From Actinomycetes bacterium (GTDB taxonomy: Bacteria > Actinomycetota > Acidimicrobiia > Acidimicrobiales > Palsa-688): a stretch of DNA of 12,259 bases. Positions 6,129-12,259 of this stretch are shown here, one piece after another; position 1 is the stretch's first letter; each line of letters starts with the position of its first letter. A program made the translations under genes and the position numbers. The stretch lies in assembly GCA_021819345.1 (NCBI GenBank), contig JAKARG010000042.1:1-12259 (forward strand), given 5' to 3'. Below the pieces are notes generated by a model, which worked only from the letters and a program-made list of their open reading frames with translations, searched no databases and had not been told where the DNA came from.

Positions 6129-6548
6129 ATGGCAGCTACTGCGCCCGATCCGGGGCTGGACAGCCCCTCACCCGCTCCCCCGGCCCCCACCCCTGCTCCG
6201 AGCACCGGGGCCCCTGCCCAGACCTCCCAGGGCGCCGCCGGCGCCGGAGCTGCCCCGCGCTCCGCCGACCCCGGCCTCGAGGTCCGACGGACCCGTACCG
6301 GCACCGCCTACGTGGCGATCATCGTCGGCATCATCGTGACCGCCCTCGTGATCGTCTTCATCGTCCAGAACCTCCACGAGGCGAGGGTCCACTTCGCCAC
6401 CGCGACCTTCAGCCTCCCCGTCGGCGTGATCATCCTCGGAGCTGCGGTCGCCGGGGCCCTGATCGTGGTCCTGGTCAGCCTGGCCCGGATCCTGCAGCTG
6501 CGGATGGCCGCCCGCCGCCACCGCCGCGCCCACCGCCAGCCGGCCTGA
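6129..6548 (+). CDS. LapA-domain (DUF1049) small membrane protein
   Basis: The 139-residue product has a Pro/Ala-rich, disordered-looking N-terminus (residues 1-56). A first membrane helix spans about 60-80 (AYVAIIVGIIVTALVIVFIV), followed by QNLHEARVHFATATFSLPVGV and a second helix at about 97-119. It ends in a basic tail (RMAARRHRRAHR). The pattern of two helices joined by a short QN...V.F......P.G loop is typical of LapA/DUF1049 inner-membrane proteins. In E. coli LapA is linked to lipopolysaccharide assembly. In actinobacteria, which lack LPS, the role is not established. ATG 6129 is preferred over an upstream in-frame start at 6072 because the extra residues are translated 22-bp repeat. 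The stop codon lies inside a 25-bp repeat. murJ follows 109 nt later, which suggests but does not prove shared cell-envelope function. Confidence 0.82.
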   Translation: MAATAPDPGLDSPSPAPPAPTPAPSTGAPAQTSQGAAGAGAAPRSADPGLEVRRTRTGTAYVAIIVGIIVTALVIVFIVQNLHEARVHFATATFSLPVGVIILGAAVAGALIVVLVSLARILQLRMAARRHRRAHRQPA

Positions 6549-6610
6549 TCCGCCGGCCCGCCAGCCGGCCTGATCCGCCGGCCCGGTCCCCGGCACGACC
6601 CGCCGGCCCG
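6536..6610 (+). repeat. 25-bp tandem repeat across the lapA-like stop codon
   Basis: The 25-bp unit at 6536-6560 is repeated exactly at 6561-6585, with a degenerate third copy (18 of 25 bases) at 6586-6610. The first copy contains the last codons and the TGA (6546-6548) of the LapA-domain gene. The second copy therefore carries a duplicate of the gene's end in the intergenic spacer before murJ (6549-6657). Confidence 0.95.
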
Positions 6611-6657
6611 GTCCGCCCCGAGCCGCCACTGGACGGGAAGCACCGGCGGGCACCACG

Positions 6658-8649
6658 ATGGCCCGAATGGGCCCGCCCGGAAGCTTCTTCGACCAGGACG
6701 GGGACGAGCCCGGCAGTTCGCGGCCGGCCCGCCCGGCCGGTGGGAGCGTCCGTCGGCCCCCGGGTCGCCAGTCGCGGCCCTACGACCAGGACGACCCTCC
6801 ACCCGAGGCCCCCGCGGCCGAACCCCGACTGCGCCTCCCGGCTCCAAGAGCAAGGGGCCTCGTCCTGCCCGCAGCACCGCCACGCCCGAGCGCGTCCCTC
6901 CCCCTCGGGCGCCGCGCCCCGGCCGCAGACGCGCCACGCCTCGGGCGCCGCGCCCCGGCCGCCGACCCACGCCTCGGGCGCCGCGCCCCGGCCACCCGAC
7001 GGGGCTCCCCGGCCCCGGAGGCGTACGGGCCGGCTTCGCCCCCACCTCGCCGGCGGTCCCTCGGCAGCGACACCGGGGTCCTGGCCGCAGGGACGATGCT
7101 GTCGCGGCTCACCGGCTTCTTGCGGGTCCTGGTCGCGACCTACCTGCTCGGGATCAACTCCCTCACCGACGCCTACAACTTCGCCAACTCGGTCCCGAAC
7201 ACCATCTACAACCTGTTGCTCGGCGGGGTCCTCGCCGCGACGCTGATCCCGCTGTTCGTCGACGAGCTGCGGGCCGAGGACGACGGCAGCGGGAATGGCG
7301 GGATCCCCGCGGTGCTCGGCACGGTGACGGTGGCGCTCGTCGGCTTCTCCGCCCTGCTGTGGGTCATCGCGCCCGCCGTCGCGCACTTCTACCTGCTGCT
7401 GTCGACCAACCCGTTGCGCGGCCCGGAGCTGGCGGTCGCCACCAAGCTCCTGCGGCTGTTCGCACCCCAGGTGTTCTTCCTCGGGGCGATCGTGGTCAGC
7501 GAGGCGCTGCTCAACGCGCGGCGCCGCTTCGCGTCGGCAGCTCTCTCCCCGGTCGTCAACAACCTGATCGCCATCGGCGCCCTCCTCGTGACCGGGCTCG
7601 TGGCCCACCACCTGACGGTCAAGGCCTTCAGCCACGACCACGACGGGATCCTCGTGCTCGGCATCGGCACCACGGCCGGCTACGCCCTGCAGTTCCTGTT
7701 CCAGGTGCCGGCGATGGTCCGAGCGGGCGTGTGGCGCTGGCCTCGCTGGGCGCCGCGCCATCCGGCGGTCCGCCGGGTGCTCGGGCTCTCCACCTGGCTG
7801 CTCGGGGTGGTGATCGCCAACCAGGTCGCGTACAACCTGATCGCGGTCATCGCCAACCGCCACCGGGGGGGCTTCACCGTCTACACCCTGGCCTTCCAGT
7901 TCTTCCTCCTGCCCTATGCGCTCCTCGCGGTCTCGATCGCCTCGGCGATCATGCCGGACCTCGCCGAGCGGTGGTCCGACCACGACCACGTCGCCTTCCT
8001 CCGCCGGGTGATCCTCGGCCTGCGGACGATCTTCGCAGTGCTGGTCCCGACCGCCGTCGGCTACGCCATAGTCGCCCGCCCGCTCATCGAGCTCCTCGGC
8101 CACCACGGCGCCGCCCCGGCCGACGAGATCACCTCGGTCGGCACCACCGTCGTGGCCTTCGCCTTCTGCCTCCCCGGCTTCGGCCTCTTCCTCCCCCTGG
8201 TACGGGCGCTGCAGGCGATGAAGGACACCCGTGCGATGTTCTTCGTGTACCTCCTGGAGAACGGCCTCACCGTGGTCCTGGCCTTTCCCCTCGACCACGT
8301 CCTCGGCGTGCCCGGGCTGGCGATCGCCTGGGCGGCGCCCTATACGGTGGCCTCGGTCGCAGTGGTGGTCCTCCTCCGACGGCGGGTGGGGAGCCTCGGC
8401 GGGGTCTACACCGGGCGGACCCTGGTCCGCGTCGGGCTCGCCACCGCGGCGATGGCGGTGGCCGTCGCCGTCGTCGGCCGGGCCTTCCCCCACGGCGGAG
8501 GAGACCCGGTCCTCGCCGCCAGGCTGATCGTAGAGGTCCTCACCGGGGCGATGGTCTTCCTCGCCGGCGCCCGGGTGCTCGGCATCGCCGAGATCGAGAT
8601 GATGCTCCGCCCGGTCCTGCGCCGGCTGCGTCCCGGTGAGCCAGTATGA
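6658..8649 (+). CDS. murJ: Lipid II flippase MurJ (MviN family) with N-terminal extension
   Basis: MurJ flips lipid-linked peptidoglycan precursor across the cytoplasmic membrane. The conserved MVF domain begins near residue 138: TGVLAAGTMLSRLTGFLRVLVATYLLG, with Arg150 and Arg156 matching the two arginines of E. coli SRVLGFAR. DAYNFANSVPNTIYNLLLGGVLAATLIPLF follows, then many hydrophobic segments consistent with the usual 14 helices, ending at residue 663. There is no C-terminal pseudokinase domain such as mycobacterial MviN carries. Residues 1-137 form a Pro/Arg/Ala-rich cytoplasmic leader containing three LGRRAPA repeats. ATG 6658 is taken as the start (another in-frame ATG is at 6667). 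An internal start closer to the first helix is possible but none has an evident ribosome site. The gene overlaps the next one by 14 nt. Confidence 0.94.
   Translation: MARMGPPGSFFDQDGDEPGSSRPARPAGGSVRRPPGRQSRPYDQDDPPPEAPAAEPRLRLPAPRARGLVLPAAPPRPSASLPLGRRAPAADAPRLGRRAPAADPRLGRRAPATRRGSPAPEAYGPASPPPRRRSLGSDTGVLAAGTMLSRLTGFLRVLVATYLLGINSLTDAYNFANSVPNTIYNLLLGGVLAATLIPLFVDELRAEDDGSGNGGIPAVLGTVTVALVGFSALLWVIAPAVAHFYLLLSTNPLRGPELAVATKLLRLFAPQVFFLGAIVVSEALLNARRRFASAALSPVVNNLIAIGALLVTGLVAHHLTVKAFSHDHDGILVLGIGTTAGYALQFLFQVPAMVRAGVWRWPRWAPRHPAVRRVLGLSTWLLGVVIANQVAYNLIAVIANRHRGGFTVYTLAFQFFLLPYALLAVSIASAIMPDLAERWSDHDHVAFLRRVILGLRTIFAVLVPTAVGYAIVARPLIELLGHHGAAPADEITSVGTTVVAFAFCLPGFGLFLPLVRALQAMKDTRAMFFVYLLENGLTVVLAFPLDHVLGVPGLAIAWAAPYTVASVAVVVLLRRRVGSLGGVYTGRTLVRVGLATAAMAVAVAVVGRAFPHGGGDPVLAARLIVEVLTGAMVFLAGARVLGIAEIEMMLRPVLRRLRPGEPV
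6904..6993 (+). repeat. Interspersed in-frame repeat in the MurJ N-terminal extension
   Basis: An identical 21-bp core occurs at 6904-6924, 6940-6960 and 6973-6993, with spacings of 36 and 33 bp. It encodes LGRRAPA each time, followed by AD, AD and TR. Spacings are multiples of three. Confidence 0.92.
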
Positions 8650-9664
8650 GGGGGTGAGGATCGGGAACCTGTACGGACCGGATGCCACCTTCCTCGGGGT
8701 CCCGGCAGGCGACCTCGAGGAGCCGGGGACCTGGAGCAGCGCCCGGGCGGTGATCCTCGGTGCGCCGTTCGACGGGGGCACCTCGCATCGCCCGGGGACC
8801 CGGTTCGGGCCCCAGGCGATCCGCCTCACCGACTACCTCCCCCACGACGGCAGCCGGCCCCACCTGGCGCTCGGCGTGGACCCCCTGGTGGAGCTCGGCG
8901 TGGTCGACGTCGGCGACGTCGAGATGCCCTCGGGCGAGACCGAGGCATCCCTCGCCAGGCTCGAGGCCGCCGTCGAACGGCTCGCCGGCGCAGGGGCCCT
9001 GCCCGTGGTGCTCGGCGGCGACCACACGATCGCCCTGCCCGACGTCACCGGCGTGGCCCGTCGGGTCGGCTGGGGCAAGGTCTCGGTGGTCCACTTCGAC
9101 GCCCACGCCGACACCGGCGACACCCAGCTCGGGTCCCTCTACGGGCACGGAACCCCGATGCGTCGGCTCATCGAGTCCGGAGCGGTACGGGGGGACCGCT
9201 TCCTCCAGATCGGGCTGCGGGGCTACTGGCCCGAACCGGAGACCCTCGCCTGGATGGCCGAGCAGAGCATGCGCAGCTTCGAGATGACCGAGATCGTCGC
9301 CCGGGGTCTCGACGCCTGCTTGGACGAGGCCTCGGCGATCGCGACCGACGGCTGCGACGGGGTGTTCCTCTCGGTCGACGTAGACGTGGTCGACCCGGGG
9401 ATGGCACCGGGCACCGGCACCCCCGAGCCGGGAGGTCTGAGCGGTCGCCAGCTGCTGGACGCAGTGCGCCGACTGTGCATGCACCTGCCGATCGCCGGCA
9501 TCGACGTGGTCGAGGTGTCACCGCCCTACGACCACTCCGAGGTCACCGCCTACCTCGCCAACCGGGTGGTCCTGGAGGCGCTCTCCGGGGTGGCCTGGCG
9601 GCTCCGCCGCAGCTCCGGGGCCGACGCCCGGGACCCCGCCGGCCCACTGCTCGGCGACCGGTGA
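8636..9664 (+). CDS. speB: Agmatinase / ureohydrolase family protein
   Basis: This is a binuclear manganese ureohydrolase that hydrolyses a guanidino group to urea plus an amine. Motifs: GAPFDGGTSHRPGTRFGP near the start, GGDHT (Asp129, His130), DAHADT (Asp155, His157, Asp159), YGHGTPMRR, and SVDVDVVDPGMAPGTGTPEPGG with metal ligands Asp248 and Asp250. All expected metal ligands are present, so it should be active. Length 342 residues fits the family. Agmatinase is the most likely activity by overall pattern, but guanidinobutyrase or another guanidino hydrolase cannot be excluded. The GTG at 8636 overlaps the murJ stop by 14 nt; a second in-frame GTG at 8654 is an alternative start. A functional link with murJ is not obvious and may be only operon packing. 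Confidence 0.87.
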   Translation: MSQYEGVRIGNLYGPDATFLGVPAGDLEEPGTWSSARAVILGAPFDGGTSHRPGTRFGPQAIRLTDYLPHDGSRPHLALGVDPLVELGVVDVGDVEMPSGETEASLARLEAAVERLAGAGALPVVLGGDHTIALPDVTGVARRVGWGKVSVVHFDAHADTGDTQLGSLYGHGTPMRRLIESGAVRGDRFLQIGLRGYWPEPETLAWMAEQSMRSFEMTEIVARGLDACLDEASAIATDGCDGVFLSVDVDVVDPGMAPGTGTPEPGGLSGRQLLDAVRRLCMHLPIAGIDVVEVSPPYDHSEVTAYLANRVVLEALSGVAWRLRRSSGADARDPAGPLLGDR

Positions 9665-9714
9665 TGCGCCGCCCGGCGACCGTTGGGGCTGCGCCCGGCG
9701 ACCGGGGGCTCCCG
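9649..9714 (+). repeat. 22-bp tandem repeat across the agmatinase stop codon
   Basis: Three 22-bp units at 9649-9670, 9671-9692 and 9693-9714 share the core GCCCGGCGACCG (the first unit has one mismatch). The first contains the agmatinase stop at 9662-9664. The rest fills the first half of the 134-bp gap before the DoxX gene, where I see no other clear element apart from the ribosome site. Confidence 0.88.
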
Positions 9715-9785
9715 TGCATCGCGCATGGACGGCCCTCGCTCGGGTAGAACCTGCCATTGGTGGCGCGCCCGCGCCATCTCACCCG

Positions 9786-9792
9786 AAGGAGG
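9786..9792 (+). promoter_or_regulatory. Strong Shine-Dalgarno for the DoxX gene
   Basis: AAGGAGG lies six bases upstream of ATG 9799. It is the only near-perfect Shine-Dalgarno in the window and fixes this start over the open frame that extends upstream to 9757. Confidence 0.85.
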
Positions 9793-9798
9793 ACCCAC

Positions 9799-10479
9799 AT
9801 GGGTCTTGCGACAACCAGCCTGCGCGTCGGGCTCGGCAGCCTCATGGCCGCCCACGGGCTCCAGAAGCTCGCCGGGAAGTTCGGTGGCGCCGGCCTCGAG
9901 GGCAGCGCGGCCGGCTTCGAGGCGATGGGCTTCTCCCCTGGACGGCGGTATGCCGCAGCGGCCGGGGTGACCGAGACCGCCGGCGGCGCCCTCTTGGCCG
10001 CTGGCCTGTGGACGCCCCTCGGGGCGGCGATGCTCACCGGGGCCATGGCTACCGCCATCACCAAGGTCCACGGCAAGAACGGTCCCTGGAGCTCCAAGGG
10101 CGGCTACGAGCTCAACGCGCTCATCATCGGGGCTGCCTTCGCGCTGACCGAGGCCGGACCGGGGTTCCCCGCGGTCGACGGGCTGATCACCAAGCGGCGC
10201 AGCGGCCTCGGGTGGGCCCTGCTCGAGCTCGCCGCCGGGGTGGGAGGCTCTGCGGCCCTGGTCCGCCTTGCCGGCAGGACGCGCCCGGCGACCACCGATC
10301 GGGCGGGCTACGCACCGGAGCCCTCCACTGCCAAGGAGCCCTCTGCCGCCAAGGAGCCCTCCGCTGGCCGGGAGCCGGCGGACCGCTCGGCCCCGTCTGG
10401 CGCCTCGGCGCGAGCCGGCGGCACCGAGGAGGTCCAGCTCGACAACCACCGCGGCGCGGCCGAGCAGGTACCGAGCTAG
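9799..10479 (+). CDS. DoxX-family membrane protein
   Basis: The 226-residue product begins MGLATTSLRVGLGSLMAAHGLQKLAGKFGG, the typical first helix of DoxX proteins. GFEAMGFSPGRRYAAAAGVTETAGGALLAAG, WTPLGAAMLTGAMATAITKVH and a fourth hydrophobic segment (ELNALIIGAAFALTEAG) follow. DoxX proteins are four-helix inner-membrane proteins; some actinobacterial members work in redox or thiol stress, but the precise role of this one is unknown. A further hydrophobic segment (GLGWALLELAAGVGGSAALVRLAG) is followed by a hydrophilic tail from about residue 165 that contains a 6-residue EPS repeat. The strong Shine-Dalgarno suggests it is translated on its own. It is convergent with rnhA, six bases apart, with a hairpin across both stop codons. 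Confidence 0.82.
   Translation: MGLATTSLRVGLGSLMAAHGLQKLAGKFGGAGLEGSAAGFEAMGFSPGRRYAAAAGVTETAGGALLAAGLWTPLGAAMLTGAMATAITKVHGKNGPWSSKGGYELNALIIGAAFALTEAGPGFPAVDGLITKRRSGLGWALLELAAGVGGSAALVRLAGRTRPATTDRAGYAPEPSTAKEPSAAKEPSAGREPADRSAPSGASARAGGTEEVQLDNHRGAAEQVPS
10318..10374 (+). repeat. 18-bp in-frame repeat in the DoxX protein tail
   Basis: Units start at 10318, 10336 and 10354, with a degenerate fourth beginning at 10372. They encode EPSTAK, EPSAAK, EPSAGR and then EPADRS. This is a hydrophilic, alternating-charge cytoplasmic or periplasmic tail. Confidence 0.85.
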
Positions 10480-10490
10480 CCGGCGCTAGC
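10475..10490. terminator. Hairpin across the convergent doxX and rnhA stop codons
   Basis: GCTAGC at 10475-10480, a CGGC spacer and GCTAGC at 10485-10490 form an inverted repeat with a 4-base loop. It contains the doxX stop (TAG, 10477-10479) and, on the other strand, the rnhA stop (10486-10488). It could act as a bidirectional terminator. There is no T-tract, so it is not a classical intrinsic terminator; such hairpins are common in very GC-rich genomes. Confidence 0.4.
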
Positions 10491-11016
10491 GGTCGAGCCG
10501 GCTCCGGCCCGAGGGCGGCCCTCCCCCGGGCTCGTCGGGTGCCCCGAGCCGGCCGGGCGGACCGTCGCCCCCTCGGGCGGCTTGGGTGCTCGCCGCCTCG
10601 ACCGCCAGGCGGTCGACCAAGTCGTTGTAGGGATCGGAGCCGTGACCCTTCACCCAGCGGAAGCGGAGGCGCTCCGGGTCTGCCCGGTAGATTGCGATGA
10701 GCGGCTTCCACAGGTCCTGGTTGGCGACCTCCTGGCGCTGGGAGTTGCGCCATCCGCGCCGTTCCCAGCCCTCCCACCAGCGATCCCGGAAGCAGTTGAC
10801 CACATAGGTCGAGTCGCTCACCACCTCGAGCGCGCCGGGGATGGCGCTGACCGCCTCGAGCACTGCGGTCAGCTCCATCCTCTGGTTGGTGGTGTGCGGC
10901 TCGGCCCCCGAGCAGAACCGGCCCTGTGGCACCGCCCAGGCCCAACCGCCGGGCCCGGGGTTGCCTCGGCAGGCTCCGTCGGTGTACACGACCGTCGGTC
11001 TTCCCGGAGAGCTCAT
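10486..11016 (-). CDS. rnhA: Ribonuclease HI
   Basis: RNase HI cuts the RNA strand of RNA-DNA hybrids and clears R-loops and primers. The 176-residue protein has the complete active site: YTDGACRGNPGPGGWAW (Asp13), TTNQRMELTAVLEA (Glu48), VVSDSTYVVN (Asp68) and VKGHGSDPYNDLVDRLA (His125, Asp135). WKPLIAIYR also matches the family. The core is the same length as E. coli RNase HI; the last ~36 residues are a Gly/Pro-rich low-complexity tail. ATG 11016 is chosen because homology begins just after it; upstream open frame lies across the aceE start. The gene is divergent from aceE (43-nt gap) and convergent with doxX, so it is transcribed alone. Confidence 0.96.
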   Translation of the reverse strand: MSSPGRPTVVYTDGACRGNPGPGGWAWAVPQGRFCSGAEPHTTNQRMELTAVLEAVSAIPGALEVVSDSTYVVNCFRDRWWEGWERRGWRNSQRQEVANQDLWKPLIAIYRADPERLRFRWVKGHGSDPYNDLVDRLAVEAASTQAARGGDGPPGRLGAPDEPGGGPPSGRSRLDR

Positions 11017-11048
11017 CCCCAGATGGTCGCGAACCTGGCGGAGGCGCG

Positions 11049-11054
11049 ACGATA
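11049..11054 (-). promoter_or_regulatory. Possible -10 element for rnhA
   Basis: On the minus strand TATCGT (11054 down to 11049) fits TAnnnT and lies 32 bases before the rnhA ATG, leaving room for a short leader. It sits within the 43-bp divergent spacer shared with aceE. No -35 is evident and a match of this quality can arise by chance. Confidence 0.2.
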
Positions 11055-11059
11055 GAGGG

Positions 11060-12259
11060 GTGATCTTCGACGGCTTCTCCCACCAGCTACCCGACATCGA
11101 CCCATCGGAGACGGCCGAGTGGGTCGACTCCTTCGATACCGTGCTCGACACCCACGGCAAGGCCCGGGCCCGCTTCCTGCTCATGAAGCTGCTCGAGCGG
11201 GCGAGGGAGAACCAGGTCGGGTTCCCCGCGACGGTCTCGACGCCCTATGTCAACACGATCCCTGCAGACCTCGAGCCGTGGTTCCCCGGCGACGAGCACA
11301 TCGAGCGTCGCATCAGGGCGTTCATCCGCTGGAACGCCGCGATCATGGTGGTCCGCGCCAACCACATGGCCGACGGCATCGGCGGGCACCTGGCAACCTA
11401 CGCGAGCTCCGCGAGCCTCTACGAGGTCGGCTTCAACCACTTCTTCCGGGGCAAGGCCAACGGCCAGGTCGGCGACCAGGTGTACTTCCAGGGCCACGCC
11501 GCCCCGGGCTTCTACGCCCGGGCGTACCTCGAGGGTCGGCTGTCCGAGGAGCAGCTGGTCAACTTCCGCCAGGAGCTGAAGGGGCGCCGCCCCGGGCCCG
11601 GGGGCGAACCGGGACCCGGTGGCCTGTCGTCCTACCCCCACCCCCGACTGATGCCGGAGCTCTGGGAGTTCCCGACGGTGTCCATGGGCATCGGCCCGCT
11701 CAACGCGATCTACCAGGCCCACTTCAACCGCTACCTCCACCACCGCCACATCGCCGACACCTCCGGCTCCAGGGTGTGGTGCTTCCTCGGCGACGGCGAG
11801 TGCGACGAGCCCGAGACCCTCGGAGCCCTGTCGCTCGCCGGCAGGGAGCAGCTCGACAACCTGACCTTCGTGGTCAACTGCAACCTGCAGCGCCTGGACG
11901 GACCGGTGCGTGGCAACGGCAAGATCATCCAGGAGCTGGAGGCCACCTTCCGGGGAGCCGGTTGGAACGTGATCAAGGTGATCTGGGGCTCCCGTTGGGA
12001 CGAGCTGCTCGCCCGCGACGTCGACGGGGTGCTGCTCAACCAGATGAACACCACGGTCGACGGCACCTTCCAGAAGCTCGCCACCGAGGACGGCGCCTAC
12101 ATCCGGGAGCACTTCTTCGGCCCCGACCCCCGCCTGCGCCGGCTCGTGGAGCACCTCTCCGACGACGAGCTGCGCAACCTGCCCCGGGGCGGCCACGACT
12201 ACCGCAAGCTCTACGCGGCCTACAAGGCGGCGACCGAGACCACCGGCCAGCCTACGAGA
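11060..12259 (+). CDS. aceE: Pyruvate dehydrogenase E1 component AceE (3' truncated)
   Basis: This is the homodimeric E1p that decarboxylates pyruvate using thiamine diphosphate and feeds the acetyl group to the lipoyl E2. The first 400 codons are present and the frame leaves the window open. The match to E. coli AceE is continuous: YVNTIPADLEPWFPGDEHIE, RIRAFIRWNAAIMVVRAN, GGHLATYASSASLYEVGFNHFFRG, and YFQGHAAPGFYARAYLEGRL. LSSYPHPRLMPELWEFPTVSMG and the ThDP motif GDGECDEP (GDG at 244-246) ending at NCN (273-275) follow, then VIKVIWGSRWDELL. GTG 11060 is the start (IFDGFSHQLPDIDPSETAEWV). GAGGGG directly abuts it, and a GGAGG at 11040-11044 is the only other ribosome-site candidate. Odd: residues 176-188 add a PGPGG-E-PGPGG insertion absent from E. 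coli. The full protein should be about 900 residues. Confidence 0.96.
   Translation, partial: MIFDGFSHQLPDIDPSETAEWVDSFDTVLDTHGKARARFLLMKLLERARENQVGFPATVSTPYVNTIPADLEPWFPGDEHIERRIRAFIRWNAAIMVVRANHMADGIGGHLATYASSASLYEVGFNHFFRGKANGQVGDQVYFQGHAAPGFYARAYLEGRLSEEQLVNFRQELKGRRPGPGGEPGPGGLSSYPHPRLMPELWEFPTVSMGIGPLNAIYQAHFNRYLHHRHIADTSGSRVWCFLGDGECDEPETLGALSLAGREQLDNLTFVVNCNLQRLDGPVRGNGKIIQELEATFRGAGWNVIKVIWGSRWDELLARDVDGVLLNQMNTTVDGTFQKLATEDGAYIREHFFGPDPRLRRLVEHLSDDELRNLPRGGHDYRKLYAAYKAATETTGQPTR
11591..11623 (+). repeat. Duplicated PGPGG coding unit in aceE
   Basis: Two 15-bp units at 11591-11605 and 11609-11623 share 12 of 15 bases, each encode PGPGG and are separated by one Glu codon. The first contains the perfect palindrome CCCGGGCCCGGG at 11591-11602. 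Frame is kept. Confidence 0.8.

Noticed and set aside
6475..8829. 784-codon open frame on the minus strand opposite murJ
   Set aside because: It is antisense to an unmistakable MurJ, its product is Gly/Asp/Glu/Arg-rich with no domain pattern, and long antisense frames are expected at this GC content.
9745..9750. TAGAAC as a -10 box for the DoxX gene
   Set aside because: It lacks the final T of TAnnnT and no -35 sits at a suitable distance; not strong enough to annotate.
1..12259. Insertion sequence, prophage or genomic island
   Set aside because: No transposase, integrase, terminal inverted repeat or tRNA site is visible, and composition looks uniform across the window by eye.

Overview
The window is very GC-rich and gene-dense, with heavy use of GTG and TTG starts and mostly 4-nt gene overlaps. 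It carries a mycofactocin (mft) locus, which points to Actinomycetota. A lineage outside the classical mycobacteria and streptomycetes, possibly Acidimicrobiia, is my inference from the unusual mft layout and the long E. coli-like PurB. The sequence alone does not prove the class.

Layout, left to right. (1) Positions 1-3919, plus strand: the end of mftA (precursor peptide), mftB (peptide chaperone), mftC (radical SAM/SPASM maturase), a mycofactocin-coupled short-chain dehydrogenase and mftF (glycosyltransferase). A HhH-GPD DNA glycosylase (3916-4599) is coupled to the end of the run. All junctions overlap. MftB presents MftA to MftC, which modifies the C-terminal Val-Tyr. MftF decorates the product with sugars. 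The SDR is a likely client enzyme that uses mycofactocin as electron carrier. mftD, mftE and mftG are not between mftC and mftF and not immediately downstream. (2) Positions 4589-5962, minus strand: purB, overlapping the glycosylase tail to tail. (3) Positions 6129-9664, plus strand: a LapA-domain membrane protein, MurJ lipid II flippase with a long N-terminal extension, and an agmatinase-family ureohydrolase overlapping murJ. (4) Positions 9799-10479, plus strand: a DoxX-family membrane protein with a strong Shine-Dalgarno. (5) Positions 10486-11016, minus strand: RNase HI, convergent with doxX. (6) Positions 11060-12259, plus strand: the first 400 codons of aceE (pyruvate dehydrogenase E1), divergent from rnhA and running off the right edge.

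The most unusual feature is not a gene. Short imperfect direct repeats with different unit lengths (15, 18, 22, 25, 30, about 33-36 and 45 bp) occur in or next to most genes. They lie in linkers, tails, N-terminal extensions or across stop codons, and when coding they keep frame. I found no IS element, tRNA, rRNA or CRISPR array, and no gene-free stretch above 300 bases. I do not see a clearly new multi-gene system. The rearranged mft operon and the repeat burden are the best leads.
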